The notes below the pieces were generated by a model. The model worked only from the letters and a program-made list of their open reading frames with translations. It ran no database searches and had not been told where the DNA came from. Positions 31,801-39,570 of a stretch of 64,000 bases of DNA are shown piece after piece. The first letter of the stretch is position 1. Every line of letters begins with the position of its first letter. Origin of the DNA: Rubrivivax sp. (GTDB lineage: Bacteria > Pseudomonadota > Gammaproteobacteria > Burkholderiales > Burkholderiaceae_C); NCBI GenBank assembly GCA_022843905.1, contig JALHMT010000002.1, positions 79,307 through 143,306 on the forward strand. Direction: 5' to 3'. The position numbers and the translations under genes were made by a program.

Positions 31801-32493
31801 ATGCGCAAGACAAGCCCACCCACACCGCCACCGGCACCACGGCCGGGGCGCCACCCGTCCGCAGCCGGCGACGGCCCGGCGCCGAGCGGCGACCAGCCGC
31901 CCGCCCGCTTCCACCATGGTGACCTGCGGCGTGCCCTGGTCGACACCGCCCTGCGCGCCCCCGAACTGGAAGGACTGTCGCTGCGGCAGCTGGCTGCTGC
32001 CGTGGGCGTCAGCGCCGCAGCGGTGTACCGGCACTTCGACAGCCGCGACGCCTTGCTGGCCGAACTGGCCAGCATCGGTTTCGACCGGCTGGCACAGCAC
32101 TTCGCAGCGGCCTTCGACATCACCTGTGCGCCGGCCGACGCGGCCGCGGCACGCGAGCGCTTCGTGGATCTGGCCGAGGCCTATCTGCGTTTCGCCGATG
32201 CCGAGCCGGCGCTGTGGCGCCTGATGTTCGGCATCGAGGCGGCCGGCTACCGCGCTGCAGCCACGCCCAGCCAGCGACGCAGCACCTTCGACTACCTGCC
32301 CGCTGCACTGCACGGCCTGTGGGCCGGCGGCCTGGTGGCCAGGAGGCCCGACGAAGCCGATGCGCTCTTCGCCTGGAGCGCCATCCACGGCCTGGCCACG
32401 CTGCGCGCGGGCGGCATCCCGATGGCGCGCGGGCCGGCGCGGGAGCGTGCCATTGACCTGGGCCAGCGCATCATGCAGGCCCTGGGGCCGTGA
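31801..32493 (+). CDS. TetR-family repressor with WHG-type C-terminal domain
   Basis: A 230-aa regulator. A Pro-rich N-terminal tail (about 35 residues) precedes the HTH domain, which contains L-S-L-R-Q-L-A-A-A-V-G-V-S-A-A-A-V-Y-R-H-F-D (about 55-80). The C-terminal ligand domain carries L-W-R-L-M-F-G and A-W-S-A-I-H-G-L-A-T-L, the W-H-G pattern of that subfamily. The twin operators right before its start and the divergent hydrolase indicate local regulation. ATG 31801 is chosen because the in-frame TTG at 31795 adjoins operator 2. Its stop overlaps the next gene (TGATG). Confidence 0.88.
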   Translation: MRKTSPPTPPPAPRPGRHPSAAGDGPAPSGDQPPARFHHGDLRRALVDTALRAPELEGLSLRQLAAAVGVSAAAVYRHFDSRDALLAELASIGFDRLAQHFAAAFDITCAPADAAAARERFVDLAEAYLRFADAEPALWRLMFGIEAAGYRAAATPSQRRSTFDYLPAALHGLWAGGLVARRPDEADALFAWSAIHGLATLRAGGIPMARGPARERAIDLGQRIMQALGP

Positions 32494-32795
32494 TGTCACC
32501 TGCGGCGGCAGCGACGCTCGAAGTCGTTGTGCTTCACGCGCAGCCCGACCTTGCGACGGACGGCGCGTTGAACGAAGCCTGCGCCTTGCTGGAAGCAGCC
32601 AGCGGCTACTGCGGACATCAGTTCGGGCAGTGCGTCGAGGAGCCCGGGCAGTACATGCTGCTGATCTGGTGGCGACACATCAACGACCACCTGCTGACCT
32701 TCCGGCACTCGGCCGCGCACTCCCGCTGGAAGCAGCTGATCGACGCCCATGTCGACTCGGTGTCGAGCGTGCAGCACTTCACGCTGGCGGGTTGA
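32493..32795 (+). CDS. ABM-like (antibiotic biosynthesis monooxygenase fold) small protein
   Basis: A 100-aa protein resembling the dimeric alpha/beta-barrel ABM family: L-E-V-V-V-L-H strand, a helix (N-E-A-C-A-L-L-E-A-A-S-G-Y), Y-M-L-L-I-W-W and a C-terminal W-K-Q-L-I-D-A-H...V-Q-H-F segment. It is translationally coupled to the tetR gene (TGATG), so it belongs to the same regulated unit. Substrate unknown: the fold also serves heme-degrading and stress-related proteins. Confidence 0.7.
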   Translation: MSPAAAATLEVVVLHAQPDLATDGALNEACALLEAASGYCGHQFGQCVEEPGQYMLLIWWRHINDHLLTFRHSAAHSRWKQLIDAHVDSVSSVQHFTLAG

Positions 32796-32828
32796 GCCGA
32801 CAGGCGCCGACCGATCCTTGCGCGGCGC

Positions 32829-33803
32829 TCAGATCACCGCTGCCGTCACCACGCGCAGCGTGCCCTGGTCGGCGTCCATCTCCACCGGCACGCCGATGGG
32901 CAGCGTGAACTTGCGCTTCACATGGCCGAACTGCGCACCGCGGTAGACCGGCACGCCCAGGGTGCCGAAGTAGTCGTCGAAGACCTCGTCGAGCGTGAGC
33001 GTGCCGAAGCTGCCTTCGCTGGGCGCGCAGTTGGTGAAACCGCCCAGAACGATGCCGGCCACGCGGTCGAGCGTGCCCGCGAGCTTCAGCGTGCTGAGCA
33101 TGCGGTCGACGCGGTAGACGTATTCGTTGACGTCTTCCAGGAAAAGGATGGCGCCCGTCATGTCGGGCACGTAGGGTGTGCCGGCCAGCGAGGTGAGCAC
33201 GGCCAGGTTGCCGCCCTGCAGCGGCCCCCTGGCCTGGCCGCCGCGCAGCGTGGTGATGCGGCCTTCGCTGGGCACCAGGTCGTCGCCCTGCACCAGCGTG
33301 TTGCGCAAGGTGTGCGGCTCGCCGCGCATGACCAGCGCGCGGAAGTGCTCCACGCTGAAGGCGTTCCACTCCGAGCGGCCCAGCGGGCTGTGGAAAGTGA
33401 CCAGGCCGGTCTTCACCTGCACCGCGGTGATCAGCGCCGTGAGGTCGCTGAAGCCGCCCAGGAACTTCGGGTGGCGCTGGATGAGGCCGTAGTCCAGCAG
33501 CGGCAGCACGCGGTTGGCGCCCGAGCCGCCGGTGATGGCCAGCACGCCGGCCACCTCGGGGTCGGCGAACATGGCGTGGATGTCGTCGGCGCGCTGCTGC
33601 GGCGTGCCGGCCATGTGGCCGTAGCGCGCGCGCACGTTCGGCGCTTCCTTGACCTTGAAGCCCAGCGCCGCCATGGCCTCGCGCGTGCTTTCGTAAGGCG
33701 CGCGTTCGTAGATGGCGCCCGAGGGGTTGATGAGACCGAGCGTGTCGCCTTCGCGCAGCCGGCGCGGGCGGATCAGGGGCAGGGGGGTGTGCTGGGTATT
33801 CAT
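32829..33803 (-). CDS. LD-carboxypeptidase, S66 family
   Basis: A 324-aa serine peptidase of the LdcA/MccF family. Catalytic Ser lies in G-G-F-S-D-L-T-A-L, the Glu in F-L-E-D-V-N-E-Y-V-Y and the His in A-Q-F-G-H-V-K. The substrate loop I-T-G-G-S-G-A-N-R-V-L-P is conserved. Family members trim tetrapeptides of cell-wall stems to tripeptides, or detoxify peptide antibiotics. The ATGA overlap with an oligopeptide-binding protein gene suggests uptake and processing of wall peptides. Length is normal. Confidence 0.9.
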   Translation of the reverse strand: MNTQHTPLPLIRPRRLREGDTLGLINPSGAIYERAPYESTREAMAALGFKVKEAPNVRARYGHMAGTPQQRADDIHAMFADPEVAGVLAITGGSGANRVLPLLDYGLIQRHPKFLGGFSDLTALITAVQVKTGLVTFHSPLGRSEWNAFSVEHFRALVMRGEPHTLRNTLVQGDDLVPSEGRITTLRGGQARGPLQGGNLAVLTSLAGTPYVPDMTGAILFLEDVNEYVYRVDRMLSTLKLAGTLDRVAGIVLGGFTNCAPSEGSFGTLTLDEVFDDYFGTLGVPVYRGAQFGHVKRKFTLPIGVPVEMDADQGTLRVVTAAVI

Positions 33804-35605
33804 GCTGGGTGCGGTTCGATGTCGACCATCTCGAACCAGTTGTGCCAGAACAGCGGCCGGCGGTAGCCCACCAGGCCCGGCTGGGTCAGCGCGGTGAAGG
33901 CCAGATGGGTGCGCAGCTTGTACGGCATCCAGGCCACGCACAGTCGCTTGGCCTGCTCGAACACGGCCTCGCGCTCGGGGCCGTCGGGCAGGGCCAGCAG
34001 GCGGGCGATGGCCTCGTTCATCTGCGGCAGGTTGAAGCGCGCCAGGTTGATGCCGCCGGCGGCGGCGCCGTCGTAGCGCAGCAGGCCCTCGATGCCGTCG
34101 GGCGAGCCGGCGCGCCCGCTCACCGACCACATCATCAGCTTGCCGGCCCGCGCGGCCTTGTACTGTTCGGGCCACTGCGCGGTGTTGAAGACGATGCGCA
34201 GGCCGATGGCGCTCATGTCGCGTTTCATCAGTTCGTCGTAGCGGCGCGTCTCCTGGCTGGGCTGGGTGGCCATCTCCAGCACCAGCGGCCGGCCCTCGGG
34301 CGTCTCGCGCCAGCCGTCGCCGTCGCGGTCGCGCCAGCCGTACAGGTCGAGCAGCGCCCGCGCCCTTGCCGGGCTGTACTCGCTCATCTCGCTGCGCCAC
34401 GCGGGGTGGTAGCCGCTGAGGTGCACGGCCACCGGCGACTGCGCCGCCACCGCCGAGCCGTGGCGCAGCAGCGTGATCTCTCGCTCGACGTCGATGGCGA
34501 GGCCAATGGCGCGGCGCAGCGCCACGCGCTCGGGCGTGTAGCCACCCACCACCGGGTGCTCCATGTTGAACATCGTGTAGTACGTGGACGGCATCACCAC
34601 GCGTTCGGCGCGGATGCCGCGCCGCACCAGGAAGGGCGCCAGGCGGCCCTCGGGCATGGCCACGTCGCTGAAGCCGTCGGGCAGTTCCACCCAGTCGGCT
34701 TCGTTGTTGAGGAAGGCCAGCCAGGTGGGCTGCTTCTCGTCGATGATGGCGATCTCGACGCGGTCGATCATCGGCAGGCGCCGGCCTTTCAGCCGGGCCA
34801 GGATGGCCTGGCCTTCGGCGTCGTCGGCCGCCGGCTCGGCGTGGTAGCGCAGGTCGCGGAACCGCGGGTTGCGTTCGAGCACGATGCGCGAGGCGCGCCG
34901 CCATTCGGCCAGGCGGAAGGGCCCGGTGCCCACCGGGTGCTGCATCGAGAGTTCACCCTGCGCTTCGATGACCTCGCGCGCCACGGCGCCGGTCGATGCA
35001 CCGGCCAGCCACTGCGGAAAGCGCGGTCGGCCGGACGCCAGAACAAAGCGCAGCGTGTAGCGGTCCAGCACCTGCAGGCCTTCGATGGCCCGGTCGTGGT
35101 CGAAGGGCTTCTTCTGGTCGAGTGCAGCGCGGCGCAGATCGGCCAGGCCCACGATGCCGGCCTGTTCCATCGCGCTCCAGCCGGGGCTCTTGGTGGCGGG
35201 GTCGGCCAGCCGGCGGATGCTGTAGGCATAGTCGGCCGCCACCAGCTCGCGCGGCTTGCCGCCGAAGGCGGCATCGTCGGTGAAGAAGATGCCGGGGCGC
35301 ACGCGAACGGTCCAGGTGCGGAAGTCGGCGGCGGGTTCGGGCAGGGCCTCGGCCGTGCGCGGGCGCAGCTTCACCGGGCGCGCCAGCGGGTCGAACTCGA
35401 GCAGCGGCTCGAAGATGTGCGAGGTGACGCGCAGCGAGCGCGCGTCGCCCACTCGCGCGGGGTCGAAGCCGGTCTCGCTCTCGCTGGCCAGGCGCAGCAC
35501 TTTCAGCCCCGGCGCGGCCGACGTGGCACCCGCCTGCGCCGCATGGCCTTGCGCCGCCCCGGTGGCGACCAGGGCGGTGTGCAGCAGGGCTTGGCGGCGG
35601 TTCAT
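33800..35605 (-). CDS. ABC-transporter peptide-binding protein (SBP family 5)
   Basis: A 601-aa periplasmic receptor. The signal sequence M-N-R-R-Q-A-L-L-H-T-A-L-V-A-T-G ends near A-A-Q-A. Family 5 marks include I-F-E-P-L-L-E-F-D, an A-D-Y-A-Y-S-I-R-R segment, P-V-G-T-G-P-F-R-L (about 210-218) and A-L-R-R-A-I-G-L-A-I-D. It is followed with a 4-base overlap by the LD-carboxypeptidase, pointing to a peptide or muropeptide ligand. No permease or ATPase genes are adjacent; they must be elsewhere. Confidence 0.9.
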   Translation of the reverse strand: MNRRQALLHTALVATGAAQGHAAQAGATSAAPGLKVLRLASESETGFDPARVGDARSLRVTSHIFEPLLEFDPLARPVKLRPRTAEALPEPAADFRTWTVRVRPGIFFTDDAAFGGKPRELVAADYAYSIRRLADPATKSPGWSAMEQAGIVGLADLRRAALDQKKPFDHDRAIEGLQVLDRYTLRFVLASGRPRFPQWLAGASTGAVAREVIEAQGELSMQHPVGTGPFRLAEWRRASRIVLERNPRFRDLRYHAEPAADDAEGQAILARLKGRRLPMIDRVEIAIIDEKQPTWLAFLNNEADWVELPDGFSDVAMPEGRLAPFLVRRGIRAERVVMPSTYYTMFNMEHPVVGGYTPERVALRRAIGLAIDVEREITLLRHGSAVAAQSPVAVHLSGYHPAWRSEMSEYSPARARALLDLYGWRDRDGDGWRETPEGRPLVLEMATQPSQETRRYDELMKRDMSAIGLRIVFNTAQWPEQYKAARAGKLMMWSVSGRAGSPDGIEGLLRYDGAAAGGINLARFNLPQMNEAIARLLALPDGPEREAVFEQAKRLCVAWMPYKLRTHLAFTALTQPGLVGYRRPLFWHNWFEMVDIEPHPA

Positions 35606-35682
35606 CGACCCCCATCATAGACAGCGGCCCGACGTAGCCTGCTGACCGACCCCGTGGGCGCTGCAAGCGGTGTTTTGAGCCG

Positions 35683-35946
35683 TCACATGGCGCGGTAGAA
35701 AACGCAGTCGGACGGGTAGGCCGCCTGGCGCTTCTGGCCCACCGTGTAGGCGGTGCAGGGCGCTGCGGGGGCCACGCCGCCCTGCGTCTTCAGGCGCTGG
35801 ATGTAGCTCACGCCCTGCATCGCCCCCTGGCCCATCGCCGGCTCGGCCTTCACCAACTGCAGCGGGATGCTGCCGGCCATGGCGGTTGGCGTCATCACGC
35901 AGGCCGAGAACGCCACGGGCTGGGCAAGCGGTGCAAGCTTCTTCAT
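35683..35946 (-). pseudogene. Shortened DUF3455-type exported protein
   Basis: An 87-aa frame: a signal peptide (M-K-K-L-A-P-L-A-Q-P-V-A-F-S-A) runs directly into what looks like the last ~60 residues of a DUF3455 protein (V-S-Y-I-Q-R-L-K-T-Q-G-G-V-A-P, then C-T-A-Y-T-V-G-Q and C-V-F-Y-R). Full members of this family are about twice as long, so the central part seems deleted while the frame is kept. It may still be expressed. The remnants just upstream belong to the usual sigma/anti-sigma partners, which supports decay of the whole locus. Confidence 0.6.
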
Positions 35947-36076
35947 GTCGGGCCCCTGGGGGGTTGAAAGGGCGCCGCGCTCGCGATGCTGATCAACCCA
36001 TACGCAAGGTTCCGGCTTCCGGATGCAGCGGGCGCAAGACCGCTCGCGGTGTACGGTAGGGTGCGGACAGCCGCGT

Positions 36077-36205
36077 CTACAGCTGCACCTTGCCCGGCGA
36101 CAGGTTCTGCCAGAAGGGCAGGCGGCGCCACCACGGGGCAGGTGCTTCGGCGCGTGCGATGTCGGGGAACAGCCGGGCCTCCAGGCCCTGCCACACGTCG
36201 GCACT
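36077..36205 (-). pseudogene. Anti-sigma factor (RskA-like) fragment
   Basis: A 43-residue piece in one minus-strand frame: S-A-D-V-W-Q-G-L-E-A-R-L-F-P, then A-P-W-W-R-R-L-P-F-W-Q-N-L before the stop. This is the cytoplasmic-to-membrane junction of RskA-type anti-sigma factors. The N-terminal sigma-binding helices and the periplasmic part are absent. It abuts the sigma-factor fragment without spacing, in another frame, as if one deletion joined two genes. Confidence 0.55.
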
Positions 36206-36216
36206 GGGCGCGAGAC

Positions 36217-36408
36217 CTCCTGCAAGATGTCCTCGGCTGCAGCCCTGTTGCGGTTTGTACGCAGGATCTGCCCCAATCGATGCGCGGCAGTGCGCCCATG
36301 CAAGCATGCGAATGCCGCACGATCGCCGAGGGCGACGCGCGAGAGCAGGGCGGCCATCTCGCGCCCGCTTTCTCTTGCGCTGTCATTCAACGTGTTGTCT
36401 GCAGCCAC
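36217..36408 (-). pseudogene. ECF sigma factor, N-terminal fragment
   Basis: From a GTG at 36408 the frame gives M-A-A-L-L-S-R-V-A-L-G-D-R-A-A-F and later R-A-A-A-E-D-I-L-Q-E-V, the start of region 2 of an ECF sigma factor (the -10-reading part). After that the family pattern stops. Regions 2.4 to 4, needed for promoter recognition, are missing, and the next recognisable sequence is anti-sigma. The protein cannot work as a sigma factor. Confidence 0.65.
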
Positions 36409-36433
36409 CGGCGGATCGTGCCGGCCCGCTGAC

Positions 36434-37645
36434 CTATCCGCGCAGGAGGGCCACCTCGCGCAGCCCGGCGCTGCCCGGCAGCACGCTCGCATCGAGTGCG
36501 GCACGCGGTACGGCCAGGTGCTGTGCCAGCAGGGGCCGCAGTACGGCACGCAGGTCGGTGGTGATCCGCAGGTCGCGACCTTCGAAGCGCTGCGCCGGGG
36601 CCAGGCCCGGCCAGTCGGCGATGACGCGGCCGCCGTTCACCGCACCGCCGGCCACGAAGGCCGCGCCGCCGCTGCCGTGGTCGGTGCCCAGCGTGCCGTT
36701 GGGCGCGACTTCACGCCCGAACTCGCTGGCCACCACGACCACCGTGCGGCGCCAGGTGCCTCGGGCCTCGGGGGCCGCCAGCACCTCGCGCAGCGTGGCC
36801 ACCATGTTGTCGAGCGTGCGCAGGTTGCTGGCCGTGGCCCCTTGCGGCGCGGCCTGGTTGGCATGCGAATCCCAGCCGCCCAGTTCCAGCACCGCCACCG
36901 TGGCACCGCCCGGCGCGGCCAGCAACTCGGCCGCCTTGCGGGCCAGCGCCACGGCGCCGCCCCGTGCCGAGCCCGTGCCCGGGCCTGCCATGCCCTCGTT
37001 CATCGCTGCCGCCATCTCGGGGCTGCGGCGCAGGTCGCGTGCGCGAAGCAGCGCCTGACCGAGCGCGGGGTCGTTGCGGTACATCGCCTCGAGCCGCGTC
37101 ACCAGATCGGGCGTGGGCTCGGGCAGCGTCGAAGGCGCCCAGGTGTCGACCTCGCTGCCACCGCGCAGCAGCAGCGGCACGGCGGTGTTGATCGCCACGC
37201 CGCGCTGGCCGCTGGCCGCCAGGGCCCGGCCCAGCCAGCCGGTGGACAGCTCGTAGGGCCGCGTCCCGCCGGACTCCAGCAACTGCTGCGCATCGAAGTG
37301 CGAACGCTCGCGGTAGGGCAGGCCGACCGCGTGCACGACGGCGAGTTCACCGGCGCCGTACATCGCATGCATCTGCTGCAGGTTGGGGTGCAGCGCGAAG
37401 GTGGCATCCAGCGGCAGGGCCGGGCTCGCGAACTGGGCCAGAGGGCCCCGCGCGGCTGCAAAGGCCGGGTCGCCGACGGCCGGCACCGCGTACAGCCCGT
37501 CCATGCCGCCGCGCAGCACCACGAAGACCAGTCGTGGGCCTTCGGGTGCGGCGGTGCCGGCCACAGCCAGCGAAGCCCAGGGTGACAGCGCCGCTGCCGC
37601 GAGGAACCTGCGCCGCGACAGCAGCAGCTCGTCGTCGTTCGTCAC
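36434..37645 (-). CDS. DUF1501 exported protein
   Basis: A 403-aa protein with a twin-arginine signal (S-R-R-R-F-L-A-A-A-A) and an alkaline-phosphatase-like fold: V-V-L-R-G-G-M-D-G-L (about 42-51) and G-T-D-H-G-S-G-G-A carry likely metal ligands. GTG start with GAGGAGAT upstream. DUF1501 genes nearly always follow a DUF1800 gene, here 220 bp upstream on the same strand; an intergenic repeat separates them. Exported sulfatase/phosphatase-like activity is suspected for this family; the substrate is unknown. Confidence 0.9.
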   Translation of the reverse strand: MTNDDELLLSRRRFLAAAALSPWASLAVAGTAAPEGPRLVFVVLRGGMDGLYAVPAVGDPAFAAARGPLAQFASPALPLDATFALHPNLQQMHAMYGAGELAVVHAVGLPYRERSHFDAQQLLESGGTRPYELSTGWLGRALAASGQRGVAINTAVPLLLRGGSEVDTWAPSTLPEPTPDLVTRLEAMYRNDPALGQALLRARDLRRSPEMAAAMNEGMAGPGTGSARGGAVALARKAAELLAAPGGATVAVLELGGWDSHANQAAPQGATASNLRTLDNMVATLREVLAAPEARGTWRRTVVVVASEFGREVAPNGTLGTDHGSGGAAFVAGGAVNGGRVIADWPGLAPAQRFEGRDLRITTDLRAVLRPLLAQHLAVPRAALDASVLPGSAGLREVALLRG

Positions 37646-37696
37646 ACGATCTCCTCAGTGGTTGTATCGAGCTGCGAAGCTCGCGAGAGCAAGCGA

Positions 37697-37865
37697 CATC
37701 AAGCGGACGCCGCGGACGGGCTTTGCCCGGCCGCTGGGGTTGCCCCCTTCGAGGGGGCTGAGCCTGGACAAGAAGGGTCCGGTGGACCGTTCTTGCCAGG
37801 CGAGGAGCCGGGCCACTGGCCCGGCGCGGCCCGCAGGGCGCGGCGAAGCCGCTTCGGGGGTGGTC
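37697..37865. repeat. Dispersed intergenic repeat, copy 1
   Basis: It lies between DUF1800 and DUF1501. It shares a 31-base block at 37704-37734 with copy 2 (54368-54398), a C5/G5 hairpin, and the terminal GAAGCCGCTTCGGGG. It shares CATCAAGCGGACGCCG with copy 3. The interior differs. GC hairpins dominate it. Confidence 0.75.
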
Positions 37866-37869
37866 CGAT

Positions 37870-39324
37870 TCATCGGCGCTGGAACTCGGGTGACATGAGC
37901 AGCAGGGCCAGGGCCTGCGGACCGTCGGCGGCGCGGTCGATCTGCCGCGCCGTGCTCTGGCTCAGCAGCGGCCCGAGGGCCTCGTGGGCCAGACGCCTCG
38001 CATCGACTTGCCGCCCCAGCCGGTCGGCCACGCGCGTGGCCCACTCGACGCGCTTCCACACCGCCTCGGGCCCCAGCCAGTCTTCTGCGCGGTCGGGCCA
38101 GCCGGCCGGAGACGGCGGGTTCTGCACGCGCTGGCCCAGAGCGCCGATGCCGCCGTCGGCCGCGCGGGCGAAGGCGGCTTCGCCGAGTCCCAGCAGGCGT
38201 GCGCTGCTGACGACGAACTCTTCCGGCGTCTTCAGCTTGGCCGGGGCGGGCGCCCAGGCTTCCGGGGCTGCCACCAGTTCGCGGTAGACGGCCGACAGCT
38301 CGCCTCCGGCTTCGGTGTAGCGCCGCGCCAGGCGGTCGACGAGCGCCGGCGGCGGGTCGTCGGCCACGAAGTGGCGCGCCAGCTTGGTGGCCAGGAAGCG
38401 CGCCGTGGACGGGCGCTGCGCCAGCCGTTTCAGGCTCTCGTTCAGGGCCTCCGGGCCTTCGGCGTAGCGCGTGCCCAGCACGGACTTGGGCCCGGGCTGG
38501 TGCCAGGCCGCGTCGAACCGGCCGGCCGCTTCGCTGCGCGGCAGCGTGCCCTGCGTGATGGCCCCCACCGGCACGCGCCAGCCGGTCAGCAGCGCGGCAA
38601 AGGCCGTCACGTCGGCCTGCGTGTAGCCGCCGCCCACGCCCAGCGTGTGCAGTTCCAGCACCTCGCGCGCCAGGTTCTCGTTCAGGCCGAAGGGCCGAGG
38701 CTCCAGGTTGCCCTGCGCCCGGGCCTGGTTCTGGCGCCGGCGCGACACGCGCGAGTCGGGGCCGGCGCTCTGGTCGTTGTCCAGGTAGCGCAGCATCGCC
38801 GGGTGCGTGACCGCGGCGACGAGCAGGGTCGAGAACGGGCCGGCGATGTGCGGCCGGATCGCTTCCCGTTCGAACGCGCCCGCCAGCCCGCGCACCGGGC
38901 CCTTGCCCACCGACACGGCGAAGTGGTTGGTCCAGAAGAGCGCCAGACGTTCGGCGAACGGGCGCGGGGTCGTGGCGGCCGTGGCCAGACGCGCCCTCAC
39001 GTCGGCCTGCACCACGGCGCGCAGCGGCGCTTCGAACGCCGGCGGGGTGGCGAAAGGCGCGGCCATGCCGGTGCCATCGGCGGGCATGGAGGCGGCGGTC
39101 GCCATGTCCTCGCGACGTTGCCGCTGCACCTGCAGGAATTCGGCATAGCGCGACACACCGTCGTGCGCCGTGGACAGGCCGACGCCCCGCTGCGCATCGG
39201 CCGGGCCGACCTGCGCCATCAGCCAGCCGGCAGCGTCGCTGCCGATGTCGGCCAGCTTGGCCTCGCCCAGTCCGAAGCGGTGGGCGGCGAGGGCGGCGTT
39301 GGTCAAGCGAGGGGGCGGGGTCAT
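37870..39324 (-). CDS. DUF1800 protein
   Basis: A 484-aa protein of the family always paired with DUF1501. The conserved blocks are H-R-F-G-L-G near the start, F-W-T-N-H-F-A-V-S-V (about 129-138), L-D-N-D-Q-S, N-E-N-L-A-R-E-V-L-E-L-H-T-L-G-V (about 215-230), Y-T-Q-A-D-V-T, and the C-terminal H-F-V-A-D. There is no clear signal peptide. Its partner gene carries a Tat signal. The function is unknown; the pair is widespread in environmental bacteria. Confidence 0.92.
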   Translation of the reverse strand: MTPPPRLTNAALAAHRFGLGEAKLADIGSDAAGWLMAQVGPADAQRGVGLSTAHDGVSRYAEFLQVQRQRREDMATAASMPADGTGMAAPFATPPAFEAPLRAVVQADVRARLATAATTPRPFAERLALFWTNHFAVSVGKGPVRGLAGAFEREAIRPHIAGPFSTLLVAAVTHPAMLRYLDNDQSAGPDSRVSRRRQNQARAQGNLEPRPFGLNENLAREVLELHTLGVGGGYTQADVTAFAALLTGWRVPVGAITQGTLPRSEAAGRFDAAWHQPGPKSVLGTRYAEGPEALNESLKRLAQRPSTARFLATKLARHFVADDPPPALVDRLARRYTEAGGELSAVYRELVAAPEAWAPAPAKLKTPEEFVVSSARLLGLGEAAFARAADGGIGALGQRVQNPPSPAGWPDRAEDWLGPEAVWKRVEWATRVADRLGRQVDARRLAHEALGPLLSQSTARQIDRAADGPQALALLLMSPEFQRR

Positions 39325-39496
39325 GCGCGCATTCGCGGCGGCGTGTCAGCCGGAGCCCCGAGTTTCGCGCCGATGGCCTGCTCGCGGCGTGTCGCCTGTG
39401 TGAAGAAGCGTCGCGCCGCTCACTGAAGCGAGCCGCCGTCTTCCCCCCGGGACAGATCGCCGAAGGCGGTCAGGGGTGCAACGCCACCGGAGCGGG

Positions 39497-39530
39497 CCGA
39501 ACCCGGTCCGGGTTTCCCGGTCGGGTTCGG
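39497..39530. terminator. Strong GC hairpin after tolC
   Basis: CCGAACCCG pairs with CGGGTTCGG, then CCGGG pairs with CCCGG around a TTT loop, with a small bulge. It lies ~40 bp downstream of the tolC stop (tolC runs on the minus strand), followed by a C5/G6 hairpin. No clear U-tract is present. Confidence 0.45.
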
Positions 39531-39570
39531 GGCCCCCTTGGGGGGCGGCCGGCCCACCGCCCGGGGGCAG

